64,000 nucleotides of DNA from PFJX01 sp044227325 (GCA_044227325.1 JBGAFI010000012.1:92373-156372), one strand, 5' to 3'. Numbered from the stretch's first letter, positions 36,994 to 46,744 are shown. The notes: generated by a model not told the origin, from the letters alone. Made by a program: numbers and translations.

Positions 36994-37039
36994 TGGCGTT
37001 TCGCGGCGGCTCTACTTTTCACGCGGCACCTTTCACTTT

Positions 37040-37531
37040 TCATCGGTATTTCGCGTCTTCCGCCCGGTCGCGGGCGATCTGTTGTTCGTGCTTGTCCCCC
37101 ACCGCCAGCAGCATGTCCTTGGTGTAGTACAGGTCGCCGCGCTGCTCTCCGTGGTACTCCAGGATGCGGGTCTCGACGATGGCGTCCACCGGGCAGGCCT
37201 CCTCGCAAAAGCCGCAGAAGATGCACTTGGTCAGGTCGATGTCGTACACCGTGGTGCGGCGGGTGCCGTCGGCGCGCTGCTCGGATTCGATCTTGATGGC
37301 CATGGCCGGGCACACCGCCTCGCACAGCTTGCAGGCGATGCAGCGCTCCTCGCCGTTGGGATAGCGGCGCTGGGCGTGCAGGCCGCGGAAACGCGGGCTT
37401 TGCGGCGTCTTCTCCTCCGGGAACTGCACCGTGATCTTGCGCGCGAAAAAATGCCGGCCGGTCAGGGCCATGCCGCGCACCAGCTCGGTGAGCAGGAAGG
37501 TATCGAAGAAGGACTTGATCTGGGTCAGCAT
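37040..37531 (-). CDS. nuoI: NADH-quinone oxidoreductase subunit I
   Basis: 163 residues, 2x[4Fe-4S] ferredoxin-like subunit of the peripheral arm. Two CxxCxxCxxxC motifs: CIACKLCEAVCP and CIFCGFCEEACP, carrying clusters N6a/N6b. Passes electrons toward quinone. Ten bases after nuoH. Confidence 0.98.
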   Translation of the reverse strand: MLTQIKSFFDTFLLTELVRGMALTGRHFFARKITVQFPEEKTPQSPRFRGLHAQRRYPNGEERCIACKLCEAVCPAMAIKIESEQRADGTRRTTVYDIDLTKCIFCGFCEEACPVDAIVETRILEYHGEQRGDLYYTKDMLLAVGDKHEQQIARDRAEDAKYR

Positions 37532-37541
37532 CGTCCTCTCC

Positions 37542-38570
37542 TCAATGGAACAGATAACCGATGGGGGTCTGCATGGCCGCGCCGACGACGATGATCCACA
37601 CCAGGGTCACCGGAATGAACACCTTCCAGCCCAACCGCATGATCTGGTCGTAGCGGTAGCGCGGAAACGTGGCGCGGAACCAGAGGAACAGGAACAGCAC
37701 GAAGGACATCTTCGCGGCGATCCACAGGAAGCCGTCCGGCAGGAACGGGAACGGCGACAGCCAGCCGCCCAGGAACATGATGCTGGTCAGGCCGGCGATC
37801 AGGATCATGTTGGCGTATTCCGCCAGGAAGAACACGGCGAAGGCCATGCCGGAATATTCCACGTGGAAGCCGGCGACGATCTCCGACTCCCCTTCCGCCA
37901 CGTCGAAGGGCGCCCGGTTGGTCTCGGCCACGCCGGAGATCAGGTAGACGATGAACAGGGGGAACAGGGGCAGCCAGTACCACTGCCAGAAACCGCCCGC
38001 CTGATGGTTGACGATATCCACCAGATTCAGGCTCTGGGCCGACATCAGCACCCCCACCAGGGCGAAGCCCATGGCGATTTCGTAGGACACGATCTGGGCC
38101 GAGGAACGCAGGGCGCCCAGGAAGGCGTACTTGGAGTTGGACGCCCAGCCCGCCACCACCACGCCGTACACGCCCATGGAGGTGATGGCCATGATGTAGA
38201 GCAGGCCCGCGTTGACGTTGGCCAGCACCAGGGTGTCGGTGAACGGGAACACGGCCCAGGCCGCGAGGGCCGGCGCGATGACCAGGACAGGGCCGAGGAA
38301 GAACAGGCCCTTGTTGGCGCCGCTCGGGACGATGATCTCCTTCATGAGCAGCTTGACCGCGTCGGCGATGGGCTGCAGCAGGCCGAAATAGCCGACCCGG
38401 TTCGGGCCGATGCGCACCTGCATGTAACCGATCACCTTGCGCTCGGCGTAGGTGAGGTAGGCCACGCACAGCATCAGCGGCGCGACGATGACGACGATCT
38501 TGACCAGGGTCCAGATCGGCAACCAGGCGGGACCGAGCAGGTTCGCGATGGGGGCGAGCAGTGCGTCCAT
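37542..38570 (-). CDS. nuoH: NADH-quinone oxidoreductase subunit H
   Basis: 342 residues, eight-helix membrane subunit forming the quinone chamber. AERKVIGYMQVRIGPNRVG, EYANMILIAGLTSIMFLGG and LFLFLWFRATFPRYRYDQ are signatures. It overlaps nothing; one base separates it from nuoG. Confidence 0.98.
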   Translation of the reverse strand: MDALLAPIANLLGPAWLPIWTLVKIVVIVAPLMLCVAYLTYAERKVIGYMQVRIGPNRVGYFGLLQPIADAVKLLMKEIIVPSGANKGLFFLGPVLVIAPALAAWAVFPFTDTLVLANVNAGLLYIMAITSMGVYGVVVAGWASNSKYAFLGALRSSAQIVSYEIAMGFALVGVLMSAQSLNLVDIVNHQAGGFWQWYWLPLFPLFIVYLISGVAETNRAPFDVAEGESEIVAGFHVEYSGMAFAVFFLAEYANMILIAGLTSIMFLGGWLSPFPFLPDGFLWIAAKMSFVLFLFLWFRATFPRYRYDQIMRLGWKVFIPVTLVWIIVVGAAMQTPIGYLFH

Positions 38571-38571
38571 A

Positions 38572-40893
38572 TCAGGCCTTCTCCACGCTGATGGCGCCGA
38601 AGCGGGCGCCCAGGCCGGCGGTCAGGGGATGGGCTGCGGCGACACGCACCGTGCCGTCGGCCAGACGGTCGTCCCGGTGCACGGGTAGCACCGCTTCCCA
38701 GTCGTTCTGGCGCACCCGCGCGGACTCGCCCGGATTGAGGTTCAGGCCGGCCAACTGGTCGCCGCGCATCCAGACGCAGGGCGCGGCGGCGGCGGCCGTG
38801 GCTTGCAGCGAAAACGCGCGGCGCGTGAGGGAATCGAGCTGGTTGATGGGGGTCTCGCCCAGACGCTCCAGGCCGTCCGCGACATCCAGATGGGCCGGAT
38901 CGAGGGCATCGGCGCCATTGTCGAGGTGGGCGGCGATGCCTTCCTGGCCCTGGGGCAGCGCGTCGGCGCGAACGCCTTCCACGCTGTCGTAGTCGAAGCC
39001 GCCCAGGCTGAGCAGATTGCCCAGCACGCGCAGCACCTTCCAGGCGGGACGCGCATCGCCCTGGGGCTTCACCGCGCCGTGGAATACCTGCAGGCGGCCT
39101 TCCATGTTGACGTAGGCGCCGCCGGTTTCGGTGAAGGGGGCGATGGGCAGCAGCACATCGGCATAGTCCGTGGCCTGGGTCTTGAAAGCGGCCAGTTGCG
39201 CGACGAACTCGGCTTGCTCCATGGCCGCGCGCGCCTGGCCCGCGTTCGCGGCGTCCAGTTCCGGTTCGACCCCCAGCAGCAGGTAGGCGGCGCGGGGTTG
39301 CGCCAGCATCGCCTCGGCGGCCAGGCCCTTGGGACCGGGCAAGGCGCCGACCAGTTGCCCGCCCAGCGAATTCGCGGCCGGCGACAGGAAGCCCAGCGTG
39401 GCGCCGGTGGCTTCGGCGATGGTCTGGGCGAGAGCGTGCAGGGCGCGGGCGGCGGGATGGTTTTGCGCGACGGCGCCGAGCAGCACGGCCTTGCGCTGGC
39501 CCGACAGCAGGCTCGCGGCGATGGCGCGGGCGTCCGCGTCGGACTGGAAATCCGCGGGGATGCCGGACACCGGCGCGCCGGCATCCCGCAGCGCGGCGGC
39601 GATACGGGCCAGCGCGTTGGCCAGGGCGGAAGGCTTGACGATGAGCTTGCCCGCCACCTTGCACAGCAGGTTGTCGTCGGCGCTGTGCACCACGTTCAAC
39701 TGGGCGCCGTGCTTGACGGCCCAGCGCAGGCGCTGGGCGATCAGGGGCTGCTCCTCGCGCAGGGTGGCGCCCACCAGCAGCACCCGCTCCAGCTTGTTCA
39801 GGTCGGCCACCGGCATGCCGAGCCAGCGCGCGCCCCGGCCCTGGGTATCCGCCGCCTGGGCCGGACGATGATCGATGTTTTCCGTGCCCAGGCCGCGCAG
39901 CAGCTTGGTGAAGAGATACAGCTCCTCCACGGTCTGGTGCGGGCTGGCGAGGCCGCCGATGGCGGCGGCGCCCTGGCCGGCGCGGATCTCGGCAAGGCGG
40001 GTGGACACCCGTTCCAGGGCATCCTGCCAGCTCACCTCGCGCCAGCTTCCGCCGTCCCGGACCATGGGCCGGGTCAGGCGCTGGTCCGAATTCAGGGCCT
40101 CGTAGCTGTAGCGGTCCCGGTCGGCGATCCAGCATTCGTTGATGGCCTCGTTCTCCTGCGGCACCACGCGGAAGACCTTGTTGCCCTTCACGTGCACCTG
40201 GACATTGGCACCCAGGCCGTCATGGGGACTCACCGACTTGCGCCGGGACAGCTCCCAACTGCGGGCGGCGTAACGGAATGGCTTGGAAGTCAGCGCACCC
40301 ACCGGGCACAGCTCGATGACGTTGCCGGACAGCTCGTGGGTGACCTGGGCTTCCAGGAACGGCATCACCTCGGTGTGTTCGCCGCGGCCGGGCATGCCCA
40401 GCTCCATCATGCCGGCGATTTCCTGGCCGAAGCGCACGCAGCGGCTGCAATGGATGCAGCGGGTCATGTCGGTGGCGATGAGGGGGCCCAGCTCCTTGTC
40501 CTTCACCACCCGCTTGGGCTCCTGGTACTTCGACGCGGAGCCGCCGTAGCCCACGGCGATGTCCTGCAGTTGGCACTCGCCGCCCTGATCGCAGATGGGG
40601 CAGTCCAGAGGATGGTTGATGAGCAGGAACTCCATCACCCCCTTCTGCGCCGTGATGGCCTTGGGCGAGCGGGTCAGCACCTTCATGCCGTCGGTGACCG
40701 GCGTCGCGCAGGCGGGCAGCGCCTTCGGCGCCTTCTCCACTTCCACCAGGCACATGCGGCAGTTGGCGGCGATGGACAGCTTCTTGTGGTAGCAGAAATG
40801 GGGGATGTAGATGCCCGCCTGATTGGCGGCATCCATCACCGTCGCGCCGGGAGGAACTTCGAGTTGTTGGCCGTCGATTTCGATGAGCGGCAT
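38572..40893 (-). CDS. nuoG: NADH-quinone oxidoreductase subunit G
   Basis: 773 residues. N-terminal [2Fe-2S] plus [4Fe-4S] domain with FCYHKKLSIAANCRMCLVE, HPLDCPICDQGGECQLQD and CIHCSRCVRFGQE, then a molybdopterin-oxidoreductase-like fold without cofactor role. Links NuoEF to NuoI. The C-terminal region is Ala-rich and variable, normal for this lineage. Confidence 0.97.
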   Translation of the reverse strand: MPLIEIDGQQLEVPPGATVMDAANQAGIYIPHFCYHKKLSIAANCRMCLVEVEKAPKALPACATPVTDGMKVLTRSPKAITAQKGVMEFLLINHPLDCPICDQGGECQLQDIAVGYGGSASKYQEPKRVVKDKELGPLIATDMTRCIHCSRCVRFGQEIAGMMELGMPGRGEHTEVMPFLEAQVTHELSGNVIELCPVGALTSKPFRYAARSWELSRRKSVSPHDGLGANVQVHVKGNKVFRVVPQENEAINECWIADRDRYSYEALNSDQRLTRPMVRDGGSWREVSWQDALERVSTRLAEIRAGQGAAAIGGLASPHQTVEELYLFTKLLRGLGTENIDHRPAQAADTQGRGARWLGMPVADLNKLERVLLVGATLREEQPLIAQRLRWAVKHGAQLNVVHSADDNLLCKVAGKLIVKPSALANALARIAAALRDAGAPVSGIPADFQSDADARAIAASLLSGQRKAVLLGAVAQNHPAARALHALAQTIAEATGATLGFLSPAANSLGGQLVGALPGPKGLAAEAMLAQPRAAYLLLGVEPELDAANAGQARAAMEQAEFVAQLAAFKTQATDYADVLLPIAPFTETGGAYVNMEGRLQVFHGAVKPQGDARPAWKVLRVLGNLLSLGGFDYDSVEGVRADALPQGQEGIAAHLDNGADALDPAHLDVADGLERLGETPINQLDSLTRRAFSLQATAAAAAPCVWMRGDQLAGLNLNPGESARVRQNDWEAVLPVHRDDRLADGTVRVAAAHPLTAGLGARFGAISVEKA

Positions 40894-40894
40894 G

Positions 40895-42181
40895 TCAGTC
40901 GCCTACCATGCAACGTTTGTTTTCGATGTGGTACTCGAATTCCTGGCGGAAGTGCTTCACGAAGCTGGCCACCGGGCCCACCGCCGCCTCGCCCAGGGCG
41001 CAGATGGTGTTGCCGCCGATGTTCTTGCCGATGCGCAGCAGCTCGTCCAGATCCTCGGGCCGGCCCTGGCCGCGCTCGATGCGGTGGACGATGCGGTACA
41101 GCCAGCCGGTGCCTTCCCGGCACGGCGTGCACTGGCCGCAGGATTCCTCGAAGTAGAAGTAGGACAGGCGCTCCAGGGCCTTCACCATGCAGACGCTGTC
41201 GTCCATGACGATGACCGCGCCGGAGCCCAGCATGGAACCGGCCTTGGAGATGGAATCGAAGTCCATGGTGCAGGCCATCATGGCCTCGGCGGTGAGCACC
41301 GGCGCCGAGGAACCGCCGGGGATGACGGCCTTGAGCTGATGGCCGGTGCGCACGCCGCCGGCCATCTCCAGGAGTTCCGGGAAAGGCGTGCCCAGGGGAA
41401 TCTCGTAATTGCCCGGCTTGTTGACATGGCCGGACACGGAAAACAGCTTGCTGCCGCCGTTGTTGGGCTTGCCCAGTTCCAGGAAGGCCTGGCCGCCGTG
41501 GCGCATGATCCAGGGAATGGAGGCGAGGGTTTCCGTGTTGTTGATGGTGGTGGGCTTGCCATACAGGCCGAAGCTCGCCGGGAAAGGCGGCTTGAAGCGG
41601 GGCTGGCCCTTCTTGCCCTCGATGGACTCCAGCAGGGCGGTTTCCTCGCCGCAGATGTAGGCGCCGTAACCGTGGTGGGCGTGCAGATCGAAGTCCCAGC
41701 CGGAGCCGAGGATGTCGTTGCCGAGGAAACCGGCGGCGCGCGCCTCTTCCAGCGCCCGCTGCCAGGACTCGTACTGCTCGAAGATCTCGCCGTGGATGTA
41801 GTTGTAGCCCGCCTTCGCGCCCAGGGTGTAGCCGGCGATGATCATCCCCTCGATGAGCTGGTGGGGATTGAACATGAGGATGTCCCGGTCCTTGAAGGTG
41901 CCCGGTTCGCCCTCGTCGCTGTTGCACACCACGTACTTGTCGCCGGGGAAGGCGCGCGGCATGAAGCTCCACTTCAGGCCGGTGGGGAAGCCCGCGCCGC
42001 CGCGGCCGCGCAGGGCGCTGGTCTTGACCTGGGCGATGATGTCCTCGGCCGGGGTCTTCTCGGCGAGGATCTTCTTCAGGGCCTCGTAGCCGCCGTTGGC
42101 GGTGTAGGTGGCCAAGGCAGCGGGATTCTCGAAATCCAGCGTCCAGGTGCAGACCTTGTGGTTGGGGGCGTTCAAACTCAT
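40895..42181 (-). CDS. nuoF: NADH-quinone oxidoreductase subunit F
   Basis: 428 residues, NADH- and FMN-binding subunit with N3. RGRGGAGFPTGLKW and GAYICGEETALLESIEG are the FMN/NADH loops; ESCGQCTPCREG carries the [4Fe-4S] cysteines. Start at ATG 42181 overlapping the nuoE stop (ATGA). Confidence 0.98.
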   Translation of the reverse strand: MSLNAPNHKVCTWTLDFENPAALATYTANGGYEALKKILAEKTPAEDIIAQVKTSALRGRGGAGFPTGLKWSFMPRAFPGDKYVVCNSDEGEPGTFKDRDILMFNPHQLIEGMIIAGYTLGAKAGYNYIHGEIFEQYESWQRALEEARAAGFLGNDILGSGWDFDLHAHHGYGAYICGEETALLESIEGKKGQPRFKPPFPASFGLYGKPTTINNTETLASIPWIMRHGGQAFLELGKPNNGGSKLFSVSGHVNKPGNYEIPLGTPFPELLEMAGGVRTGHQLKAVIPGGSSAPVLTAEAMMACTMDFDSISKAGSMLGSGAVIVMDDSVCMVKALERLSYFYFEESCGQCTPCREGTGWLYRIVHRIERGQGRPEDLDELLRIGKNIGGNTICALGEAAVGPVASFVKHFRQEFEYHIENKRCMVGD

Positions 42182-42651
42182 TTCAGGTCGTCCAGGAGTT
42201 TGTCCACCGACTCGGCCGTCAACCCGGTGTGCATCGTGTGGTTGTTGTGCAGGCACAGGGGGCCATGGCCGCAGGCGCCCATGCACTCGCCTTCCTTCAG
42301 CGTGTAGCGGCCGTCCTCGGTGGTCTCGTTGAAGCCGATGCCCAGCTTGGTTTGCAGGTGTTCCGCGATCTCGTCCGCGCCCTGCAGCCGGCAAGGCAGG
42401 TTGGTGCACAGGGTCACCTTGTTGCGGCCCACCGGCGCCAGATCGTACATGTTGTAGAAGGTGGCGACCTCGTAGGCGGCGATGGCGGGCATCTCCAGAT
42501 AGCCGGCCACGTACTCGATGGTGTCCTTGGACAGCCAGCCCAGCTCCACCTGGGCGATGCGCAACGCGCTCATCACCGCCGACTGCTTGTGCTCGGGCGG
42601 GTACTTGGCGACTTCCTTGTCGATGAGGGCCAGGGATTCGGGGGATAGCAT
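42178..42651 (-). CDS. nuoE: NADH-quinone oxidoreductase subunit E
   Basis: 157 residues, thioredoxin-like [2Fe-2S] (N1a) subunit; cysteines in CTNLPCRL and GECMGACGHGP. Partner of NuoF. Three bases separate it from nuoD. Confidence 0.97.
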   Translation of the reverse strand: MLSPESLALIDKEVAKYPPEHKQSAVMSALRIAQVELGWLSKDTIEYVAGYLEMPAIAAYEVATFYNMYDLAPVGRNKVTLCTNLPCRLQGADEIAEHLQTKLGIGFNETTEDGRYTLKEGECMGACGHGPLCLHNNHTMHTGLTAESVDKLLDDLK

Positions 42652-42654
42652 GGC

Positions 42655-43908
42655 TTACCTGTCTATGTCGCCGAACACGATGTCCAGCGTGCCGATGATG
42701 GCGACCACGTCGGCGATCATGTGGCCGCGCGACATCTCGTCCAGGGCGGCCAGGTGGGAGAAGCCCGGCGCGCGCAGCTTGAGCCGGTAGGGCTTGTTGG
42801 CGCCGTCGGAGATCAGGTAGACGCCGAATTCGCCCTTGGAGTGCTCCACCGCCGCGTAGGCCTCGCCCTCGGGCACGTGCATGCCCTCGGTGAACAGCTT
42901 GAAGTGATGGATCAGCTCTTCCATGTTGGACTTCATGGATTCCCGGCTCGGCGGCGCCACCTTGTGGTTTTCCACGATCACCGGACCGGGGTTCTTCTTC
43001 AGCCAGTCCACACACTGGCGGATGATCTTGTTGGATTCGCGCATCTCTTCCATGCGCACCAGATAACGGTCGTAGCTGTCGCCGGTGCGGCCGACGGGAA
43101 TCTCGAAATCCACGCGGTCGTACACCGCGTAGGGCTGGGTCTTGCGCATATCCCAGGCGATGCCGGAACCGCGCAAGATGGGGCCGGTCATGCCCAGGGC
43201 CTTGGCCCGGTCCGGGTCCAGCACGCCGATGCCGACGGTACGCTGCTTCCAGATGCGGTTGTCGGTGAGCAGGGTCTCGTACTCGTCCACATACACCGGG
43301 AAACGGCGCGTGAAATCCTCGATGAAATCCAGCAGGCTGCCCTGGCGGTTCTCGTTCATGCGGCGCAGGTCCGCCTCGCTCTTGCGGTGGACCACCTGAT
43401 ACCGGGGCATGCGCTCCGGCAGGTCGCGGTAGACCCCGCCCGGCCGGTAGTAGGCGGCATGCATGCGCGCGCCGGACACCGCCTCGTAGACGTCCAACAG
43501 ATCCTCCCGCTCGCGGAAGGCATACAGGAACACGGTCATCGCGCCCACGTCCAGGGCATGGGTACCGAGCCAGAGCAGGTGATTCAGGATGCGGGTGATC
43601 TCGTCGAACATGACCCGGATGTACTGGGCGCGTTCCGGCACCTGGATGCCCAGCAGACGTTCGATGGCCATGCAGTAGGCATGCTCGTTCATCATCATGG
43701 ACATGTAGTCCAGACGATCCATGTAGGGCACGGCCTGAAGGAAGGTCTTGCTCTCGGCCAGCTTTTCGGTGGCCCGGTGCAACAGGCCGATATGCGGGTC
43801 GGCGCGCTCGATCACCTCGCCGTCCAACTCCAGCACCAGGCGCAATACGCCATGGGCGGCCGGATGCTGGGGACCGAAGTTGATGGTGTAGTTGCGGATA
43901 TCAGCCAT
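42655..43908 (-). CDS. nuoD: NADH-quinone oxidoreductase subunit D
   Basis: 417 residues, 49-kDa-type subunit lining the quinone site. NFGPQHPAAHGVLRLVLELD, GLLHRATEKLAE and DPDRAKALGMTGPILRGSG are diagnostic. Two bases from nuoC. Confidence 0.98.
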   Translation of the reverse strand: MADIRNYTINFGPQHPAAHGVLRLVLELDGEVIERADPHIGLLHRATEKLAESKTFLQAVPYMDRLDYMSMMMNEHAYCMAIERLLGIQVPERAQYIRVMFDEITRILNHLLWLGTHALDVGAMTVFLYAFREREDLLDVYEAVSGARMHAAYYRPGGVYRDLPERMPRYQVVHRKSEADLRRMNENRQGSLLDFIEDFTRRFPVYVDEYETLLTDNRIWKQRTVGIGVLDPDRAKALGMTGPILRGSGIAWDMRKTQPYAVYDRVDFEIPVGRTGDSYDRYLVRMEEMRESNKIIRQCVDWLKKNPGPVIVENHKVAPPSRESMKSNMEELIHHFKLFTEGMHVPEGEAYAAVEHSKGEFGVYLISDGANKPYRLKLRAPGFSHLAALDEMSRGHMIADVVAIIGTLDIVFGDIDR

Positions 43909-43910
43909 GC

Positions 43911-44510
43911 TCAGCCCGCCCCGCCATAGTTGTCTTCGCGCAGGATGCGCGGCGTGACCTCGCGCGGGTCGATGCTCACCGGCTGGTAGATCACGCGCTT
44001 GAGGTCCGGGTCATAGCGCATTTCCACATGGCCCGAAACCGGGAAATCCTTGCGGAAGGGATGGCCGATGAAGCCATAGTCGGTGAGGATGCGGCGCAGG
44101 TCGGGATGGCCGTCGAAGACGATGCCGAACAGGTCGAACGCCTCCCGCTCGAACCAGTTGACCGCGGGCCACACCTCCACCAGCGAGGCGATGATGGGCA
44201 TGTCGTCGTCCGCGCAGAAGGCGCGCAGGCGCAGGCGGTGGTTCTTGACGACGGACAGCAGGTGAACCACCACGGCGAAGCGGTCGCCCTCCCAGGCACC
44301 CTCCTTGTAGGCGGAATAGTCGACGCCGCACAGATCCATCATGAGATCGAAAGCCAGGCCCGGCTCGTCGCGCAGGATGGTCGCCACCTCGAGCCAATCC
44401 TCCGGCCGCACCTCGACCGTGACCTCGCCCAGGGCGATCTTGCTTTGGACGAGCTTATCGCCCAGCGCGTCTTCGACACGCGAGAGGAGAGCTTCCGGGG
44501 TAAGCGGCAT
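43911..44510 (-). CDS. nuoC: NADH-quinone oxidoreductase subunit C
   Basis: 199 residues, 30-kDa-type peripheral arm subunit. WFEREAFDLFGIVFDGHPDL followed by RRILTDYGFIGHPFRKDFP is the signature. Separate from nuoD rather than fused, as is usual in betaproteobacteria. Confidence 0.98.
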   Translation of the reverse strand: MPLTPEALLSRVEDALGDKLVQSKIALGEVTVEVRPEDWLEVATILRDEPGLAFDLMMDLCGVDYSAYKEGAWEGDRFAVVVHLLSVVKNHRLRLRAFCADDDMPIIASLVEVWPAVNWFEREAFDLFGIVFDGHPDLRRILTDYGFIGHPFRKDFPVSGHVEMRYDPDLKRVIYQPVSIDPREVTPRILREDNYGGAG

Positions 44511-44528
44511 GATGGGGGTTCTATCCTG

Positions 44529-45005
44529 TCAGCGGGCGATGGTACTGGTGCGACGTATTTTCTTCTGCAACTGGATCAGGCCGTACAACAGCGCCTCGGC
44601 GCTGGGCGGACAACCCGGCACATAGACATCGACGGGCACGATGCGATCGCAACCGCGCACCACCGAATAGGAGTAGTGGTAATAGCCGCCCCCGTTGGCG
44701 CAGGAACCCATGGACAACACCCAGCGCGGCTCGGTCATCTGGTCGTAGACCTTGCGCAGGGCCGGCGCCATCTTGTTGCACAGGGTACCGGCGACGATCA
44801 TCAGGTCCGATTGGCGCGGACTGGGACGGAAGACGATGCCGAAGCGGTCCAGATCGTAGCGGGAAGCGCCCGCCTGCATCATTTCGATGGCGCAGCAGGC
44901 CAAACCGAAAGTCATGGGCCACAGGGAGCCGGTGCGGGTGTAGTTCACCACCGTATCCACCGTGGTGGTGACGAAGCCTTTTTCCAGGATGCCTTCGATG
45001 CCCAT
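44529..45005 (-). CDS. nuoB: NADH-quinone oxidoreductase subunit B
   Basis: 158 residues, binds terminal cluster N2. TFGLACCAIEMM with the tandem cysteines, GSCANGGGYYHYSYS and VPGCPPSAEALL hold the other ligands. Confidence 0.98.
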   Translation of the reverse strand: MGIEGILEKGFVTTTVDTVVNYTRTGSLWPMTFGLACCAIEMMQAGASRYDLDRFGIVFRPSPRQSDLMIVAGTLCNKMAPALRKVYDQMTEPRWVLSMGSCANGGGYYHYSYSVVRGCDRIVPVDVYVPGCPPSAEALLYGLIQLQKKIRRTSTIAR

Positions 45006-45013
45006 CGTTTACC

Positions 45014-45370
45014 TCATTCCCAATCCAGGGCGCCCTTCATCCACTCGTAGACGAAGCCGACCACCAGGATGCCCAGAAAAATCACCATGGCCACGAAGCC
45101 GAACATGCCCAGTTCCTCGAGGACCACGGCCCAGGGAAACAGGAAGGCGATTTCCAGATCGAACAGAATGAACAAAATGGCCACCAGGTAGTAGCGCACA
45201 TCGAACTTCATGCGCGCATCCTCGAAAGCCTCGAAACCGCATTCGTAGGGAGAAAGCTTTTCCGCGTCGGGACGATGGGGCCCCAAAAGCCAACCGGCCA
45301 ACATGGGAACAACCCCCACACCCAGCCCCACCAGAATGAACAGCAGAATCGGAAAATAATTCTCGAGCAT
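45014..45370 (-). CDS. nuoA: NADH-quinone oxidoreductase subunit A
   Basis: 118 residues, three helices. YECGFEAFEDARMKFDVRYY and FDLEIAFLFPWAV are diagnostic. Start at ATG 45370 (MLENYFPILL), nine codons inside the longest frame. First gene of nuoA-N, about 58 bases after the promoter -10. Confidence 0.97.
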   Translation of the reverse strand: MLENYFPILLFILVGLGVGVVPMLAGWLLGPHRPDAEKLSPYECGFEAFEDARMKFDVRYYLVAILFILFDLEIAFLFPWAVVLEELGMFGFVAMVIFLGILVVGFVYEWMKGALDWE

Positions 45371-45427
45371 GGATTCCCCGAACCGGCGCACCACCAAACA
45401 CCAAGGCGCGCACCAAAGAAGGCCGCA

Positions 45428-45456
45428 AGTCTAGGCTTTCAACAAACTTACGTCAA
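45428..45456 (-). promoter_or_regulatory. nuo operon promoter
   Basis: Minus strand TTGACG - 17 bases - TAGACT (-35 at 45456-45451, -10 at 45433-45428), directly downstream of the preceding terminator and pointing into nuoA. Confidence 0.8.
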
Positions 45457-45473
45457 GGCTAAAGCCAACAAAA

Positions 45474-45495
45474 AACCCATTGATATCAATGGGTT
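45474..45495 (-). terminator. Terminator of the tpiA-secG-tRNA-Leu unit
   Basis: Perfect palindrome AACCCATTGATATCAATGGGTT followed on the minus strand by TTTTTT, 35 bases after the tRNA. Confidence 0.9.
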
Positions 45496-45530
45496 ATTAA
45501 ATGTCCGTAAAGTTGCATAAGGAAATTCGA

Positions 45531-45615
45531 TGGTGCCGACGACGAGACTCGAACTCGTACGACTTTCGTCACTGCCCCCTCAAGACAGCGTGTCTACCAA
45601 TTTCACCACGTCGGC
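45531..45615 (-). tRNA. tRNA-Leu (anticodon GAG)
   Basis: 85 nt with encoded CCA. Acceptor GCCGACG/CGTCGGC, anticodon stem CTGTC/GGCAG with loop TTGAGGG giving GAG, long variable arm, T-loop GAGTTCGAGTCTC. It lies downstream of secG, the usual tpiA-secG-tRNA-Leu-nuo order. Confidence 0.95.
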
Positions 45616-45648
45616 CTACGACGGAATGCAAAACGCATTCCGCTGAAA

Positions 45649-45987
45649 CTATTTCGGGATCTCGCCGGACTTGTCGGCGTTCCCCACGGGTTGCGGCATC
45701 GGCTGCGGCGCCACCGGCTGGGTGGGCTGCGCCACCGGCTTGGTTCCGGCCACATGCTTCTGGCTGGAGAAGTAGGTCAGCCCCAGGCTCGTCATGAAAA
45801 ACGCGGTCGCCAGTATCGCGGTGCTGCGCGACAAAAAGTTCGCCGAGCCGCTGGCCCCGAACAGGCTGCCGGAGGAACCGCTACCGAACGCGGCGCCCAT
45901 GTCGGCCCCCTTGCCATGCTGAAGCAGCACCAGCCCGACCACGGCGGCGGCCACCAGCACATGGAGAATCCAGACGATAAATTCCAT
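45649..45987 (-). CDS. secG: Preprotein translocase subunit SecG
   Basis: 112 residues, two helices: VWILHVLVAAAVVGLVLLQ and STAILATAFFMTSLGLTYF, with the conserved HGKGADMGAAFGSGSSGSLFG loop between them and a Pro/Gln-rich tail. SecYEG accessory subunit. Follows tpiA by ten bases. Confidence 0.96.
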   Translation of the reverse strand: MEFIVWILHVLVAAAVVGLVLLQHGKGADMGAAFGSGSSGSLFGASGSANFLSRSTAILATAFFMTSLGLTYFSSQKHVAGTKPVAQPTQPVAPQPMPQPVGNADKSGEIPK

Positions 45988-45997
45988 TGATTACACC

Positions 45998-46744
45998 TTA
46001 TCCAGCCCGGCAGATCGCCAGGAAATCCTCGGCGACAAGCGCCGCGCCGCCGATCAACCCGCCATCGATATCCGGCTGGGACAGCAGTTCGACCGCATTG
46101 CCGGCCTTCATGCTGCCGCCGTATTGAATGACCAGACCTTCGGCAACCGCCGCGTCCAGGGCGCGAATCTTGCCGCGAATGAAAGCATGCACCGCCTGCG
46201 CCTGCGCCGGCGTCGCGGTCTTGCCGGTACCGATCGCCCAGACCGGCTCGTAAGCCACCACGGCCTTGGCGAAGGCGGCGACGCCGCACTTGGCGATCAC
46301 CGCGTCCAACTGGCGCGCGACAACTTGCTCGGTGACGCCGGTTTCACGTTCTTCCAGGGTCTCGCCCACACACAGGATGGGGGTCAGGCCCGCCGCCTGG
46401 GCGGCAGCGAACTTGTCGGCCACCACCGCGTCGGTCTCGCCATAAAGCGCGCGCCGCTCGGAATGGCCGACGATGACATAGGAACAGGCGAAATCCTTCA
46501 GCATGGCCGCGGACACCTCGCCGGTGAAGGCCCCCTTGCCATGCTGGCTCATGTTCTGCGCGCCCCAGGCCACGGCGGAACCGCTCAACTTGGCCTGCGC
46601 TTGCGCGAGGTAGGGAAACGGAACACATACCGCCACAGCGGCTTTGACGCTGCCCATGCCGGCCAGCACGCCGGACAGCAAGGCTTCGTTCTCAGCCAGA
46701 TTGCCATGCATTTTCCAGTTGCCGGCTATCAGTTTGCGACGCAT
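45998..46744 (-). CDS. tpiA: Triosephosphate isomerase
   Basis: 248 residues, interconverts dihydroxyacetone phosphate and glyceraldehyde 3-phosphate. Active-site Lys in GNWKMHGN, His in VIVGHSERR, Glu in AYEPVWAIGTG, and phosphate loop QYGGSMKAGN. Head of the tpiA-secG-tRNA unit. Confidence 0.98.
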   Translation of the reverse strand: MRRKLIAGNWKMHGNLAENEALLSGVLAGMGSVKAAVAVCVPFPYLAQAQAKLSGSAVAWGAQNMSQHGKGAFTGEVSAAMLKDFACSYVIVGHSERRALYGETDAVVADKFAAAQAAGLTPILCVGETLEERETGVTEQVVARQLDAVIAKCGVAAFAKAVVAYEPVWAIGTGKTATPAQAQAVHAFIRGKIRALDAAVAEGLVIQYGGSMKAGNAVELLSQPDIDGGLIGGAALVAEDFLAICRAG

